The notes beneath the pieces were generated by a model. That model worked only from the letters and a program-made list of their open reading frames with translations. It was not told the DNA's origin and ran no database searches. A stretch of 11,268 bases of DNA from Cyclostephanos tholiformis (Eukaryota; Bacillariophyta; Thalassiosirophyceae; Thalassiosirales; Thalassiosiraceae): the NCBI GenBank assembly GCA_036939975.1, contig JALLPB010001086.1, forward strand, positions 1 through 11,268, read 5' to 3'. This document shows, piece after piece, positions 1 to 6,741 of this stretch. Position 1 is the first letter of the stretch, and each line of letters opens with the position of its first letter. Made by a program: the position numbers and the translations under genes.

Positions 1-447
1 CCCAAAGGTCAGTCAGTGTCGTCAGGAAATGATGAGCCCATCGGCCGTTGGGGAGGTCATACAGTGGCAGGGCGCAAGAGGCGATGCGGTGGTGAAGCCG
101 CTGCCATTTTGCATTTTCAGCCGCACCGATCCCACCATCAAGGTGGGTTCCATCATTGAGATGGATGGTGTCGCCAAAGATCCCAAGGAGCCGTCGGTCA
201 GCGACGGCGAGCTCCTGCAGGCGCGGGTCTGCCCCACGGAGCTCCTCCTCCGTGAAGGTACTGGGCGTATAATGCCCCAACACACCTCGCACATTGCTAT
301 CGGCGGGGGCGTCATCGCCCACCACCGCTGCACCGGCCGTTACAGAAGTCCCGTCACGTGGCGCGACTCAGGGTCCAACGGCCCCTCCAACCACCACTAC
401 CGTATCAACCGTGGTACCACGCACGGTATTCGTGTAGGGGTTGGTGA
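1..447 (-). pseudogene. Continuation of left retroelement copy in shifted frame
   Basis: Downstream of the deletion near 448 the homologous reading continues in another minus-strand frame, with one TGA at 368-370 and then open from 367 to the window edge (122 codons). It includes TFTEEELRGADP, LLGIFGDTIHLNDGTH and KWQRLHHRIAS...LPLYDLPNGRWAHHF, each with a counterpart in the plus-strand copy around 4540-4790. In the family as I remember it, this is the region before the reverse transcriptase palm; no catalytic motif lies inside the window. The start is set by the frameshift, not by a start codon. Confidence 0.6.
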
Positions 448-1892
448 CGGACAAACGTCCGGGCGCGTCCATCGACACAGGTGCCGCCGTCGCAGCCATC
501 AGTACAGATGGCAGAGCCGGGGTTGGCTGCTGAAGCCGCTGCCGTATCCGCGGTTCCTGGAACCGGGCGTGGAGGCAGGGGGCCAGGGGCGCACAAGGCA
601 ACTCCCCCGGTGGTCCCACCCGCCCGTGGGGTGTCGAGGGCACGCACGGCAACTCCCTCGATCCTCCCGCCTGCCAGCACGGCATCCACTGGCAATGCAG
701 CCACAGCCGCAGGGGAAAAGCTCACCCGTTGAGTTGTCCTCCCCCTCCCAGCCGACGCATTCCGACCCGACCCCGCATTCCTACCATTGAAGAGGGGGTA
801 AAGGCATGCTGATTGTCGTGCTGGGGTGACGTTGGTGCCGGGCGACGCGGTCGCGCCACCAACGCCGTCCTCCGTCATCCCGTGGTCATCGGCCACCGGG
901 CCGATGTCCACCGTGATCGGCGAAGGGGCATCACTCCCATCGTCTGAACCATTCGTTCTGCCGGGGGATGCCGGTGGGTCAACGTTCCCGTCGGTCGAAA
1001 GGCCGAGGGGGCGGTCGCCCAATGCGCCGTCGCCGGGATCCGCGACGTCGCCGTCGACGTCGTCGGGGTCTATCCCCGAGACGTCGACATTCCCCTGCGA
1101 GGAGCTCCGGACGGCCGAGAGGCCGAGAGAAGTTACCGCCGCCGAGGGGGCAATTCCATCGGCCGAACCGTCCGATTCGCCGGGGAATTGCTGTGGGCCG
1201 ACGTTCCCCCCGGTCAAAAGGCCAAGGGGAGGGTCGCCCGATGCGCCGTCGCCAACAGGATCCGCGACGTCGCCGTCGACGTCGTTGGGGCCCATCCCCG
1301 TGACGTCGACGTCCCCCGTTGTGTTGCTCCGGCCGGCCGGGAGGCCGAGAGAAGCGCCAGATGCCGAGGGGGCGCCGGAACCGGCTGCTGAGAGGCCAGC
1401 CGGTAGCGACGCCGGTTCCGCATCGTCCGCATCGGCCGAGGGGCCGAGAGAAGCGTCCGACGTGGCATCGGTGTTGGAGGCCACGACGGGATCGTCGACG
1501 GCCGGCAACGCCGGAAGCGCGTCGAAGAAGATGACATTGTTGTTGTCCACCACCGTGCCTCCGGTGGGGTTGTTGTTTTCGATCCCCGCGTCAATATCGT
1601 CCTCGTCTTCGTCAGGGAGAGGCGGGGCGACTGAATAGAGAGGGATGAGGGGGTCCAGCGGCCGTCCAAGACGAAGCCGAAATCTGGCAGCAATGCCTGA
1701 GGTTCGGCGGTGATTCTTGGTCGAGATCACCCGATTGTATGCCGCAACCGTGTTGGTGCATCGATCGCACGCCCCGGGGTCACAACGTCGGCAAGGCCGT
1801 CCTGCCTTGGCGCAGGAGCAGTTGCATGAGGAGCAGGAGGCGAGCGGCGAGCAGAAGCAGCAGAGGTCCTCGCGGGCCTCCGCCGTCTTCTG
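405..1892 (-). pseudogene. Gag-like / N-terminal region of left retroelement copy
   Basis: A single frame is open for 495 codons from just after a TGA at 1893-1895 down to a TGA at 405-407. In order it holds a cluster of eleven cysteines (1758-1862), a basic stretch, an acidic run DEDEDDIDAG, an Asn/Ala/Asp-rich part, a 74-residue tandem repeat (921-1355), and a Gly/Ala-rich part with a second short Cys pair (CTDGCDGGTC). The first available start-like codon is a GTG at 1730, so the frame probably belonged to a longer product entered from upstream. The frame matches the other copy over its whole length, which argues that it is the real coding strand. The long opposite-strand frames here are shadows of GC-rich sequence. 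It ends early because of a deletion near 448 that shifts the frame. Function is unknown; a nucleic-acid-binding, Gag-like role is inferred from position and cysteines. Confidence 0.6.
921..1355 (-). repeat. Two tandem 74-codon repeats inside left copy
   Basis: Two consecutive units of about 222 bases, at about 1134-1355 and 921-1133, encode similar segments. Each starts with SLGL, has VDGDVADP near its middle and ends with a DGxxAPS-like part. A shorter third start, DASLGPSADADDAEP, precedes them at about 1356-1457. The same doubled arrangement is found in the right copy, so the duplication predates the split of the two copies. Confidence 0.85.
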
Positions 1893-2110
1893 TCATTTGT
1901 CGTTCCTGCACTTTGCGAGGGGAGCGCTCGACGGAGACGAGGAGCGGCGCACACCAGGCGTTCGTGACACGAGATAGTGTGCGTGGCGGCGGCTAGCAGC
2001 GTACGATGCCGATGCGGACGCACCAGAAGGCAATGGCAGCCGCTCATCATCATGATTGTGATGATTTGGGGGGGGTGGACTTCCCCAATCAGCGTAGGAA
2101 TCAGTATATC
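1893..2110 (-). pseudogene. Upstream segment of left copy, ending in RNDK and TGA
   Basis: Upstream of the long frame, in the same phase, the minus strand reads about 70 codons with DDERLPLPSGASASAS, a basic Ser/Arg-rich part and a terminal AKCRNDK before TGA at 1893-1895. The right copy has DNEWLHLPPSTPG and ends in HRNDK before TGA at 2870-2872. Another minus-strand frame is open over 1727-2149 and starts with ATG at 2149, but it runs in a different phase from the cysteine-rich frame and is less well matched. Whether this segment is a small separate ORF or part of the main protein is undecided. Confidence 0.4.
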
Positions 2111-2151
2111 AGGTTTTACAATCGCGTGTATGAGCCATTTCCTCCTCATTT

Positions 2152-2193
2152 ACTTTGGTCATAAATCTTCTAAAGCATCAATTTGACCAAAGT
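2152..2193. repeat. Perfect 10-bp inverted repeat with 22-base loop
   Basis: ACTTTGGTCA at 2152-2161 is matched by its exact reverse complement TGACCAAAGT at 2184-2193. It lies in an AT-rich stretch between the left retroelement copy and the copia-type fragment. It could be a hairpin or a remnant of terminal inverted repeats; nothing else supports either. A smaller one, CTTGGT / ACCAAG at 2242-2247 and 2253-2258, follows. Confidence 0.5.
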
Positions 2194-2268
2194 CTTTCAA
2201 CTACTCTACTAGTTATCCTACTACGAATCCAACCCGTCCGCCTTGGTTGATCACCAAGTCTTCTTGGT

Positions 2269-2538
2269 TCATTCGCTTTCTTTCGTGTATATTTTTATTT
2301 TGGCATATTCAGGTCGCTTCAGCAGTGTCATCAGGTAAAAATTGGCGAGGTCGGCATTGGCAAACCTGGCACCTCTAATTGAGATGATGCTGTTGAGGAA
2401 GATTTTGATGAGTAACAGGTTGGTGGTTGGGGTGCCAATGTCATTGGGATAGTTGATGAGGTTGCCTCCTATCACCAACCATCTGTACATAGCTAAATCT
2501 GGATTGAACGCCATTTTCATCAGTCCCCACTCCACCAC
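2269..2538 (-). pseudogene. LTR-retrotransposon reverse transcriptase fragment (Ty1/copia-like)
   Basis: This is an 89-codon minus-strand frame starting at ATG 2538. It reads FNPDLAMYRWLVIGGNLINY, then GTPTTNLLLIKIFLNS and ARFANADLANFYL. That order (VGG.LI.YP...TPTA, a helix, then ARFM..DI.NFYL, in which the Asp before NFYL is a palm catalytic residue) is the start of the reverse transcriptase of copia-type Pol proteins common in diatoms, from memory. Here the aspartate is kept (NADLANFYL). Only the fingers and first palm motif remain. The YGL.QAG and VDD motifs expected downstream are absent; past 2269 another frame gives weak resemblance before stops. Upstream, another frame (DEALNWQSAKLGNP, about 2570-2620) may be an earlier piece of the same gene. 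It lies antisense to the right-hand retroelement copy, so it is a separate insertion remnant. Confidence 0.7.
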
Positions 2539-2869
2539 CCTTCCCCTAATCCATTGGGGAGTGGGTTTCCCAACTTCGCTGATTGCCAGTTCAGCGCCTC
2601 ATCAGTGTTTTATTTTTTGGCATCACCACCATCAATATCGGATTTTTGACCTGCCGGATACTAATCCCCACGTTGAAAATAAAGAATGCACCATCACATC
2701 CACCGATTTTGACAATGAGTGGCTGCATCTGCCGCCCAGCACTCCTGGGCTAGTCACGGACGCCGCTAGCTGCCGCCAAGAACACACCATTCTCACCACA
2801 AGAACGCTTGATGTCAGCCATTTGCCATCCGCGTCGACCGCAATCCTCTCAGGGCACAGGAATGACAAA

Positions 2870-3480
2870 TGATAGAAGACAGCAGATGCCTGTGAGGACC
2901 TCTGCTGCCTCTGCTAGCCACTTGCCTCCTGCTCCTTGCCCACCTGCTCCTTTACCAAGGCCGGATGGCCTTGCCGATGCTGTGACCCGGAGGCTTGCAG
3001 ACAATGCACCAATATGGCCAAGGCCCACAACCAGGTGATCTGTGGAGAGAATTACCATCAACAATCAGGCATTGGTGCCCGCTTTAGACAATGTATTGGA
3101 TGGCCGCTTGACCCCCCCATCCATCTCTATCCAGTCCCCCCTCTCCCTGACACGGACGATGGTGATATTGATGCAGAGGTTGAATAAAACAATCCCACCA
3201 GAGGCACGGTGGTAGAAGCGAGGATATCATCTTCTTCGACGCTCTTGCAGCGTTGCCGGTCGTCAGTGATCCAGTCGTGGCGAACAACATCAATGCCACA
3301 TTAGACGCCTCTCCCGGCCCCTCAGCCGATGCAGATGATGTGGAACCAGCATCGGGCCCCAATGGCCTCTTGACAGTCAGTACTGGCGCCCCCTTGGCTT
3401 CTGACGCTTCTCTCGGCCCCTCGGCCGACCAGAGCAACATGCCGTGGAACAACGTTGTCTCAGGGGGGGGGTCCCAATGA
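2870..3480 (+). pseudogene. Cysteine-rich N-terminal region of right copy
   Basis: From the TGA at 2870-2872, the frame homologous to the left copy carries further stops (TAG directly after it, and another TAG near 2912). It then reads FTKAGWPCRCCDPEACRQC, GIGARFRQCIGWPLDPP and an acidic DTDDGDIDAEVE to a TAA at 3185-3187. After a small shift, the reading continues in another frame at 3253-3480 with DPVVANNINATLDAS and DASLGPSADQSN. The C-x2-C-x4-C-x2-C spacing at 2972-3007 is identical to the left copy. It has no intact start and is surely not translated as one protein. Confidence 0.6.
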
Positions 3481-3838
3481 TGTTGATGGCAACGTTGTGG
3501 ATCCTGTTGGCGATGGCGCATTGGGCAAGTGCAACCTCAGCCATTTGACTGGGAGGAATGTTGGCCCACCAGCATCCCTCGGCGGAATGATCGGTTTGGC
3601 TGGCGGGAATGCTCCCTTGGTGGTGGACGCCTCTCTTGGCCCCTCGGCTGGACGGAGCAACTCACAGGGGGACGACAACATCTCGGTAATGGGCCCCAAT
3701 GATGTTGACAGCAACATCGTGGATCCCAACAATGGCACATTGGGCAATTGCACCCTTGGCCTTTCGACTGGGGGGAACGTTGGCCCACCGGCATCCCCCG
3801 GCAGAATGAACGGTTTGGCTGACGGGAGCGATGCCCCT
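3403..3838 (+). repeat. Two tandem repeat units in right copy
   Basis: Units start at 3403 (gacgcttctctcggcccc) and 3626 (gacgcctctcttggcccc). The spacing is 223 bases, one more than the 222-base period of the left copy; the extra base fits the G-run frameshift inside the first unit. A short partial unit starts at 3304. Confidence 0.8.
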
Positions 3839-3979
3839 TTGATGATCGTGGTTGATGTTGGCCCAGCAGCCTACGGACACGGGACGATGGAGGATGACAT
3901 TGGCTGGGTGAAAAAGTTCATCTGGCGCCAACGCCACCCCAGTGCGGCAATTGACCCGCCTATACCCTCTTTTCAATGA
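3455..3979 (+). pseudogene. Repeat-bearing acidic region of right copy
   Basis: This frame carries the rest of the tandem-repeat region (GPNDVDGNVVDPVGDG, DASLGPSAGRSNSQGDD, GPNDVDSNIVDPNNGTLG) and then a VGPAAYGHGTMEDD block that matches IGPVADDHGMTEDG in the left copy. It is separated from the preceding frame by a one-base change in a run of nine G at 3463-3471, and from the following frame by an extra base near 3910-3945. Compared with the left copy, many Asp codons GAC are GAT and many CG dinucleotides are TG or CA. Confidence 0.6.
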
Positions 3980-5036
3980 TAGGATTGCGGGGTTGGGTTG
4001 GCAAAATGCATTGGTTGGGAGGGGGGGGACAGCTCAACTGATGAGCCCTATCCCGGTGGCTGTGGCCGCATCGCCAGTGAATGCCATGCAGGCAGGCAGA
4101 GGAATTGAGGGAGTTTCTGTCCGCACCCTCGATACCTTGTGGGTGGGGGGGACCACTGGGGGAGCTGCCTTGCGCGCCCCCAGCCCCTTGCCTCCACACC
4201 AGGTTCCTGAAACGGAAACGGCAGTGGCCTTGACAGCCACCTCCGGCATGGTCCTCTGCACGGATGGCTGCGCCAGCAGCACCTGCATTGATGGGCGTGC
4301 CTGGATATTCGTCCCGGCCACAATCATCGTGGCGACAGCCCCAGCCGTCGCCAACCCCTACACGAATACCCCGTGTGGTACTGCGGCTGATATGGTGGGG
4401 ATGGTTGGAGGGGCCGTTGGAGCTCTGGTTGCACCACATGATGGAACTCCTGCAATGGCCGGTGCAGTGGTGGTGGATGATGAAGCCCCCACCAATGGCA
4501 ATGTGCAAAGTGCGAACGGGCATTCTATGCCCCGCACCTTCACGGAGGAGCAGCTCTGCGATGCGGACCCTTGATTGCAGTGGCTCATGGCCACGGATCA
4601 ACAACTCCTCGGGATATTCAGCAACATGATCCATCTCACCGATGGCACCCACGTTGATGGTGAGATCAGTGTCAATGAAGATGCAAAATGGCAGCAACTT
4701 TATAACTGCATCGCCTCTTGCTCCCTCCCACTGTATGACCTCCCCAACGGTCAATGGGCTCATTGCTTCCTGTTGATGCTGACCGACCTCTGGGTCAGAG
4801 TCATTCAGCGTCACGGAGCAGTCGTTGGTATTCCAATCTTTCATCCTCTGTCGCGTCCATGGGATACAAGATTCCATGATGTCAAGCCAGTTGTATGGGG
4901 TTGGCTTGATGCTTGGGATGTGGGGAGGTATGTCACGCTTATGAAGGAGGTCAAGGAAGTGAAGCTTGACTCTGGTGGAGGTGGGAGGAGAGTGGAAGTC
5001 CAATGCCAGGATGATGCCACCTCTCTCGATGTTGTT
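3942..5036 (+). pseudogene. Middle region of right copy, up to the pre-RT part
   Basis: One frame reads from about 3942 to about 5036, broken only by TGA at 4572-4574. It includes RLYPLFNDRIAGLG, a Gly/Ala-rich part with CTDGCASSTCIDGRAW, NPYTNTPCGTAADM, TFTEEQLCDADP, LLGIFSNMIHLTDGTH, KWQQLYNCIAS, LYDLPNGQWAH and RFHDVKPVVWGWLDAWDVGR. The left copy has an arginine codon (CGC) at the position of the 4572 stop, so the stop is a secondary change. The opposite-strand frame over 3960-5084 (374 codons) is its shadow: homology between the copies is coherent only in this sense. By memory the later blocks precede the reverse transcriptase in diatom retroelement proteins; the biochemical role is unknown. 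Confidence 0.6.
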
Positions 5037-5448
5037 TGGCGACAAGGTCCGTGTGGCCATTCGGATGGTGACCAACAGAGGCACCGGGGGTCCTTATTGT
5101 CCAAACAATCTGAACTCCAATTCTGGACAGCCGGTCATTGACATGCTTTGGGAGGAACATCCGGACTGCATTGTGCCATCGGAGCTGGACTCTGATGCAT
5201 ACCCCAATGCAGTGGGCCGGCTCGACACCATGCTGGTGTACTGCAATGAGGAATGCATTGCAACAACAGCTGCACGCCTCTCTGGCAGTGCCGGGTCGTG
5301 TGGCGTTGAAGCCAAGATGCTTAAGCACTGGCTTCTTTGCTATGGTGTGCACTCAGAGCTGCTCCACGAGGCAATGGTAAAATATGTAGATAAATATCAT
5401 CTATTACACGTAATAACTAGCGAGTTACCACGCCCTTCTATTCGTTGA
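4966..5448 (+). pseudogene. Pre-reverse-transcriptase segment of right copy, truncated
   Basis: After a frameshift near 5010-5040, the reading passes to a new frame. It contains KVRVAIRMVTNRGTGGPYCP, then HPDCIVPSELDSDAYPNA, an ARLSGSAGSCGVEAKMLKHW block and HSELLHEAMVKYVD. The ARLSGSAG..G.DA..L.HWLL pattern is one I associate with the start of the reverse transcriptase region in a very abundant diatom retroelement, corresponding to the 'sPG.DGi..e.lk' finger motif of other RTs. The recognisable part ends at about 5375-5390. The last 20 or so codons to the TGA at 5446-5448 look like unrelated flanking sequence, so the palm with its catalytic aspartates is missing. Confidence 0.6.
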
Positions 5449-5640
5449 TTGCCGCCCTCGTACGCGTCAATCTGAGTAGCCATTATGCTTCCCATCGGTA
5501 TTTAAGTGAATAGTACACAATATCACTAGCGGTGGATTGGCCGCGGTTCTGATTTTGCCAAGTGAATTTTCCGTCATGCGCCATGGTCGTTGGCAAATAA
5601 AAATACCCCAAAACCCTGACTTTCTACGTAGGAATTAGTT
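5391..5640. other. Non-coding interval between two retroelements
   Basis: No convincing coding sequence is seen. The base composition is mixed, with an AT-rich start. It may contain the 5' untranslated region of the LINE that follows, but no boundary, target-site duplication or promoter could be fixed. A TATTTAAG at about 5500 is TATA-like but unremarkable in AT-rich DNA. An 8-base inverted repeat TTTGCCAA / TTGGCAAA lies at 5554-5561 and 5590-5597. An in-frame TAG at 5629-5631 limits the next frame on its 5' side. Confidence 0.5.
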
Positions 5641-6741
5641 ATGGTTCGTTTAACAATCCTCCGTTACGCGCCCCACCATGATGCAACATCCGCGATGTCC
5701 GCTCTCCTGCCACCGCCCCCTCAAACGCACCCAAGCACCACTGACCTCCCTGTTGCCACCTCTGCAGGGGGTGGTACATCTTTGCGTCGATGGGAAAAAG
5801 GCTCCTCACCTAACAAAACCCATCATCCCCCCACCATTTCACCTAGATCGACAAGACAACGTCGACAACGTTGCAGATTATTGAGCACCCCTCCACCTCC
5901 AACACCCACATTGCGCTACCGAAAACGATCATCGATTACATGGCTTCTTCTCCGTAGTCGCTTTCTCTTCGCATACTCCGGCATCCCTACAAACACATAC
6001 ACAGCTGCTGACTTCCTACCCATCATCTCCCTCACAACTCAATCTTTACCATCATCCTTGCCACACCAACCGTACTACGAAGACTCCATTTCTCACTACA
6101 TCAATGACATTTCAATCCGCATTAACCGTGACCTTCTTGATTTCCATCTTGCCGACAAACAACTTTGTGACAGAATTGACTCCCTTGATTGTACCACAGA
6201 TGAGGACGAACCACCATTCCGCGCATCAACTCCATCCAATCACCTCCTCACCTCCCTCTCAAACGAGCTTAACAATGAGATACACGGGCTTGACAGGTTG
6301 AATTTTCTCCTTACTGAAGCCATTGCCAATCTAAACACCGATGAGAATGTTACTGATATCACCGATGACATGCCAATTGGACACACACCTCACGACAATG
6401 TCGCACAACTGAATTGTTTTACTGACAAATCAGAACCAACGCCGTCAACCCCACAATATCACCACAATATAGTGGACTTAGGCACTCTGACCAAATGTCC
6501 TACTCCTGCTTCCTTTGTATCTCATACTGACAATGAACAGGACAGGCCTTTCACCACCCCCTCCTTCTCTCCATCATCACCCACGGTTAGCTCTCATGGC
6601 TGTGATATGAGTATAGCCAGCGACGATGGACCCCGCACAACCCTACAGCCCCATGAATTTGTGAGCTACAACAACAACAACAAAAATAAGAAACAACTTA
6701 CCACCATCTATACTCAAAATTCCCAAGGCCTCTGGCGTTGA
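5641..6741 (+). pseudogene. LINE N-terminal region, 366-codon open frame
   Basis: The first ATG after an in-frame TAG (5629-5631) opens 366 codons. The protein starts with Pro/Ser/Thr/His-rich low complexity (residues 15-100) containing basic patches such as RRWEKG and RQRRQRCR. It continues with a more ordered middle (residues 130-230: LPHQPYYEDSISHYINDISI, LTSLSNELNNEIHGLDRLNF) that could form helices, then a Ser/Thr/Pro-rich part and an Asn run (YNNNNKNKK). No zinc knuckle or RRM is visible. The last residues, IYTQNSQGLWR, are not part of this domain but the first strand of the endonuclease, with the metal-site Asn in TQN. The TGA TGA at 6739-6744 therefore cuts the next domain and is not a natural ORF boundary. 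Function is unknown; an RNA-binding role is only a guess from position. Confidence 0.6.

Larger units (their letters stand above)
1..2110 (-). mobile_element. Left copy of a GC-rich retroelement, 5' part, minus strand
   Basis: This stretch is one of two inverted copies of the same element; its minus strand aligns with the plus strand of about 2640-4794. Matching landmarks, in order, are a run ending RNDK and a TGA, a cysteine cluster, an acidic stretch, a tandem repeat, a DPLIP.LYSV block and a KWQRLHHRIAS / DLPNGRWAH block. Position 1 corresponds to 4794 in the other copy, so the element continues off the left edge. The copy is rich in CpG and GC and is less broken than its partner. By memory, the downstream part resembles the N-terminal region of reverse-transcriptase proteins that are abundant in diatom genomes; I cannot name the family. 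The 5' limit near 2110 is where alignment by eye fades. Confidence 0.75.
2640..5390 (+). mobile_element. Right copy of the same retroelement, decayed and truncated
   Basis: This is the plus-strand counterpart of the left copy, arranged head to head with it. It carries the same landmarks in the same order (RNDK-TGA 2858-2872, C4 motif 2972-3007, acidic block near 3160, tandem repeats 3403-3838, YPLFND near 3960, DLPNGQWAH near 4740). It extends about 600 bases further than the left copy within the window. Frameshifts occur near 3218, at a G run at 3463-3471, near 3910-3945 and near 5010-5040, with stops including 3185-3187 and 4572-4574. CpG sites are heavily replaced by TG or CA. Recognisable sequence stops at about 5375-5390, before any reverse transcriptase catalytic motif. 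Confidence 0.75.

Noticed and set aside
921..1355. CRISPR-like array
   Set aside because: The repeats are long coding units of about 222 bases in direct contact, with no short repeat/spacer alternation.
826..1638. 270-codon plus-strand open frame, and others over 29-790 and 968-1303
   Set aside because: These are shadows of the minus-strand retroelement frame in GC-rich DNA with few stops. The right copy matches in the opposite sense, with coherent frames and landmarks.
2033..2164. Short 43-codon plus-strand frame from ATG 2033, with QYIRFYNRVYEPFPPHLLWS near its end
   Set aside because: It looks somewhat protein-like, but it is short, overlaps the minus-strand element start, and has no recognised relative.
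3960..5084. 374-codon minus-strand open frame
   Set aside because: It is antisense to the right retroelement copy. The plus strand carries the landmarks shared with the left copy's coding strand, and it continues into the LSGSAG-type block.
5554..5597. Inverted repeat TTTGCCAA / TTGGCAAA as a regulatory hairpin
   Set aside because: Eight-base arms over 44 bases of AT-leaning DNA are expected by chance; no supporting signal.
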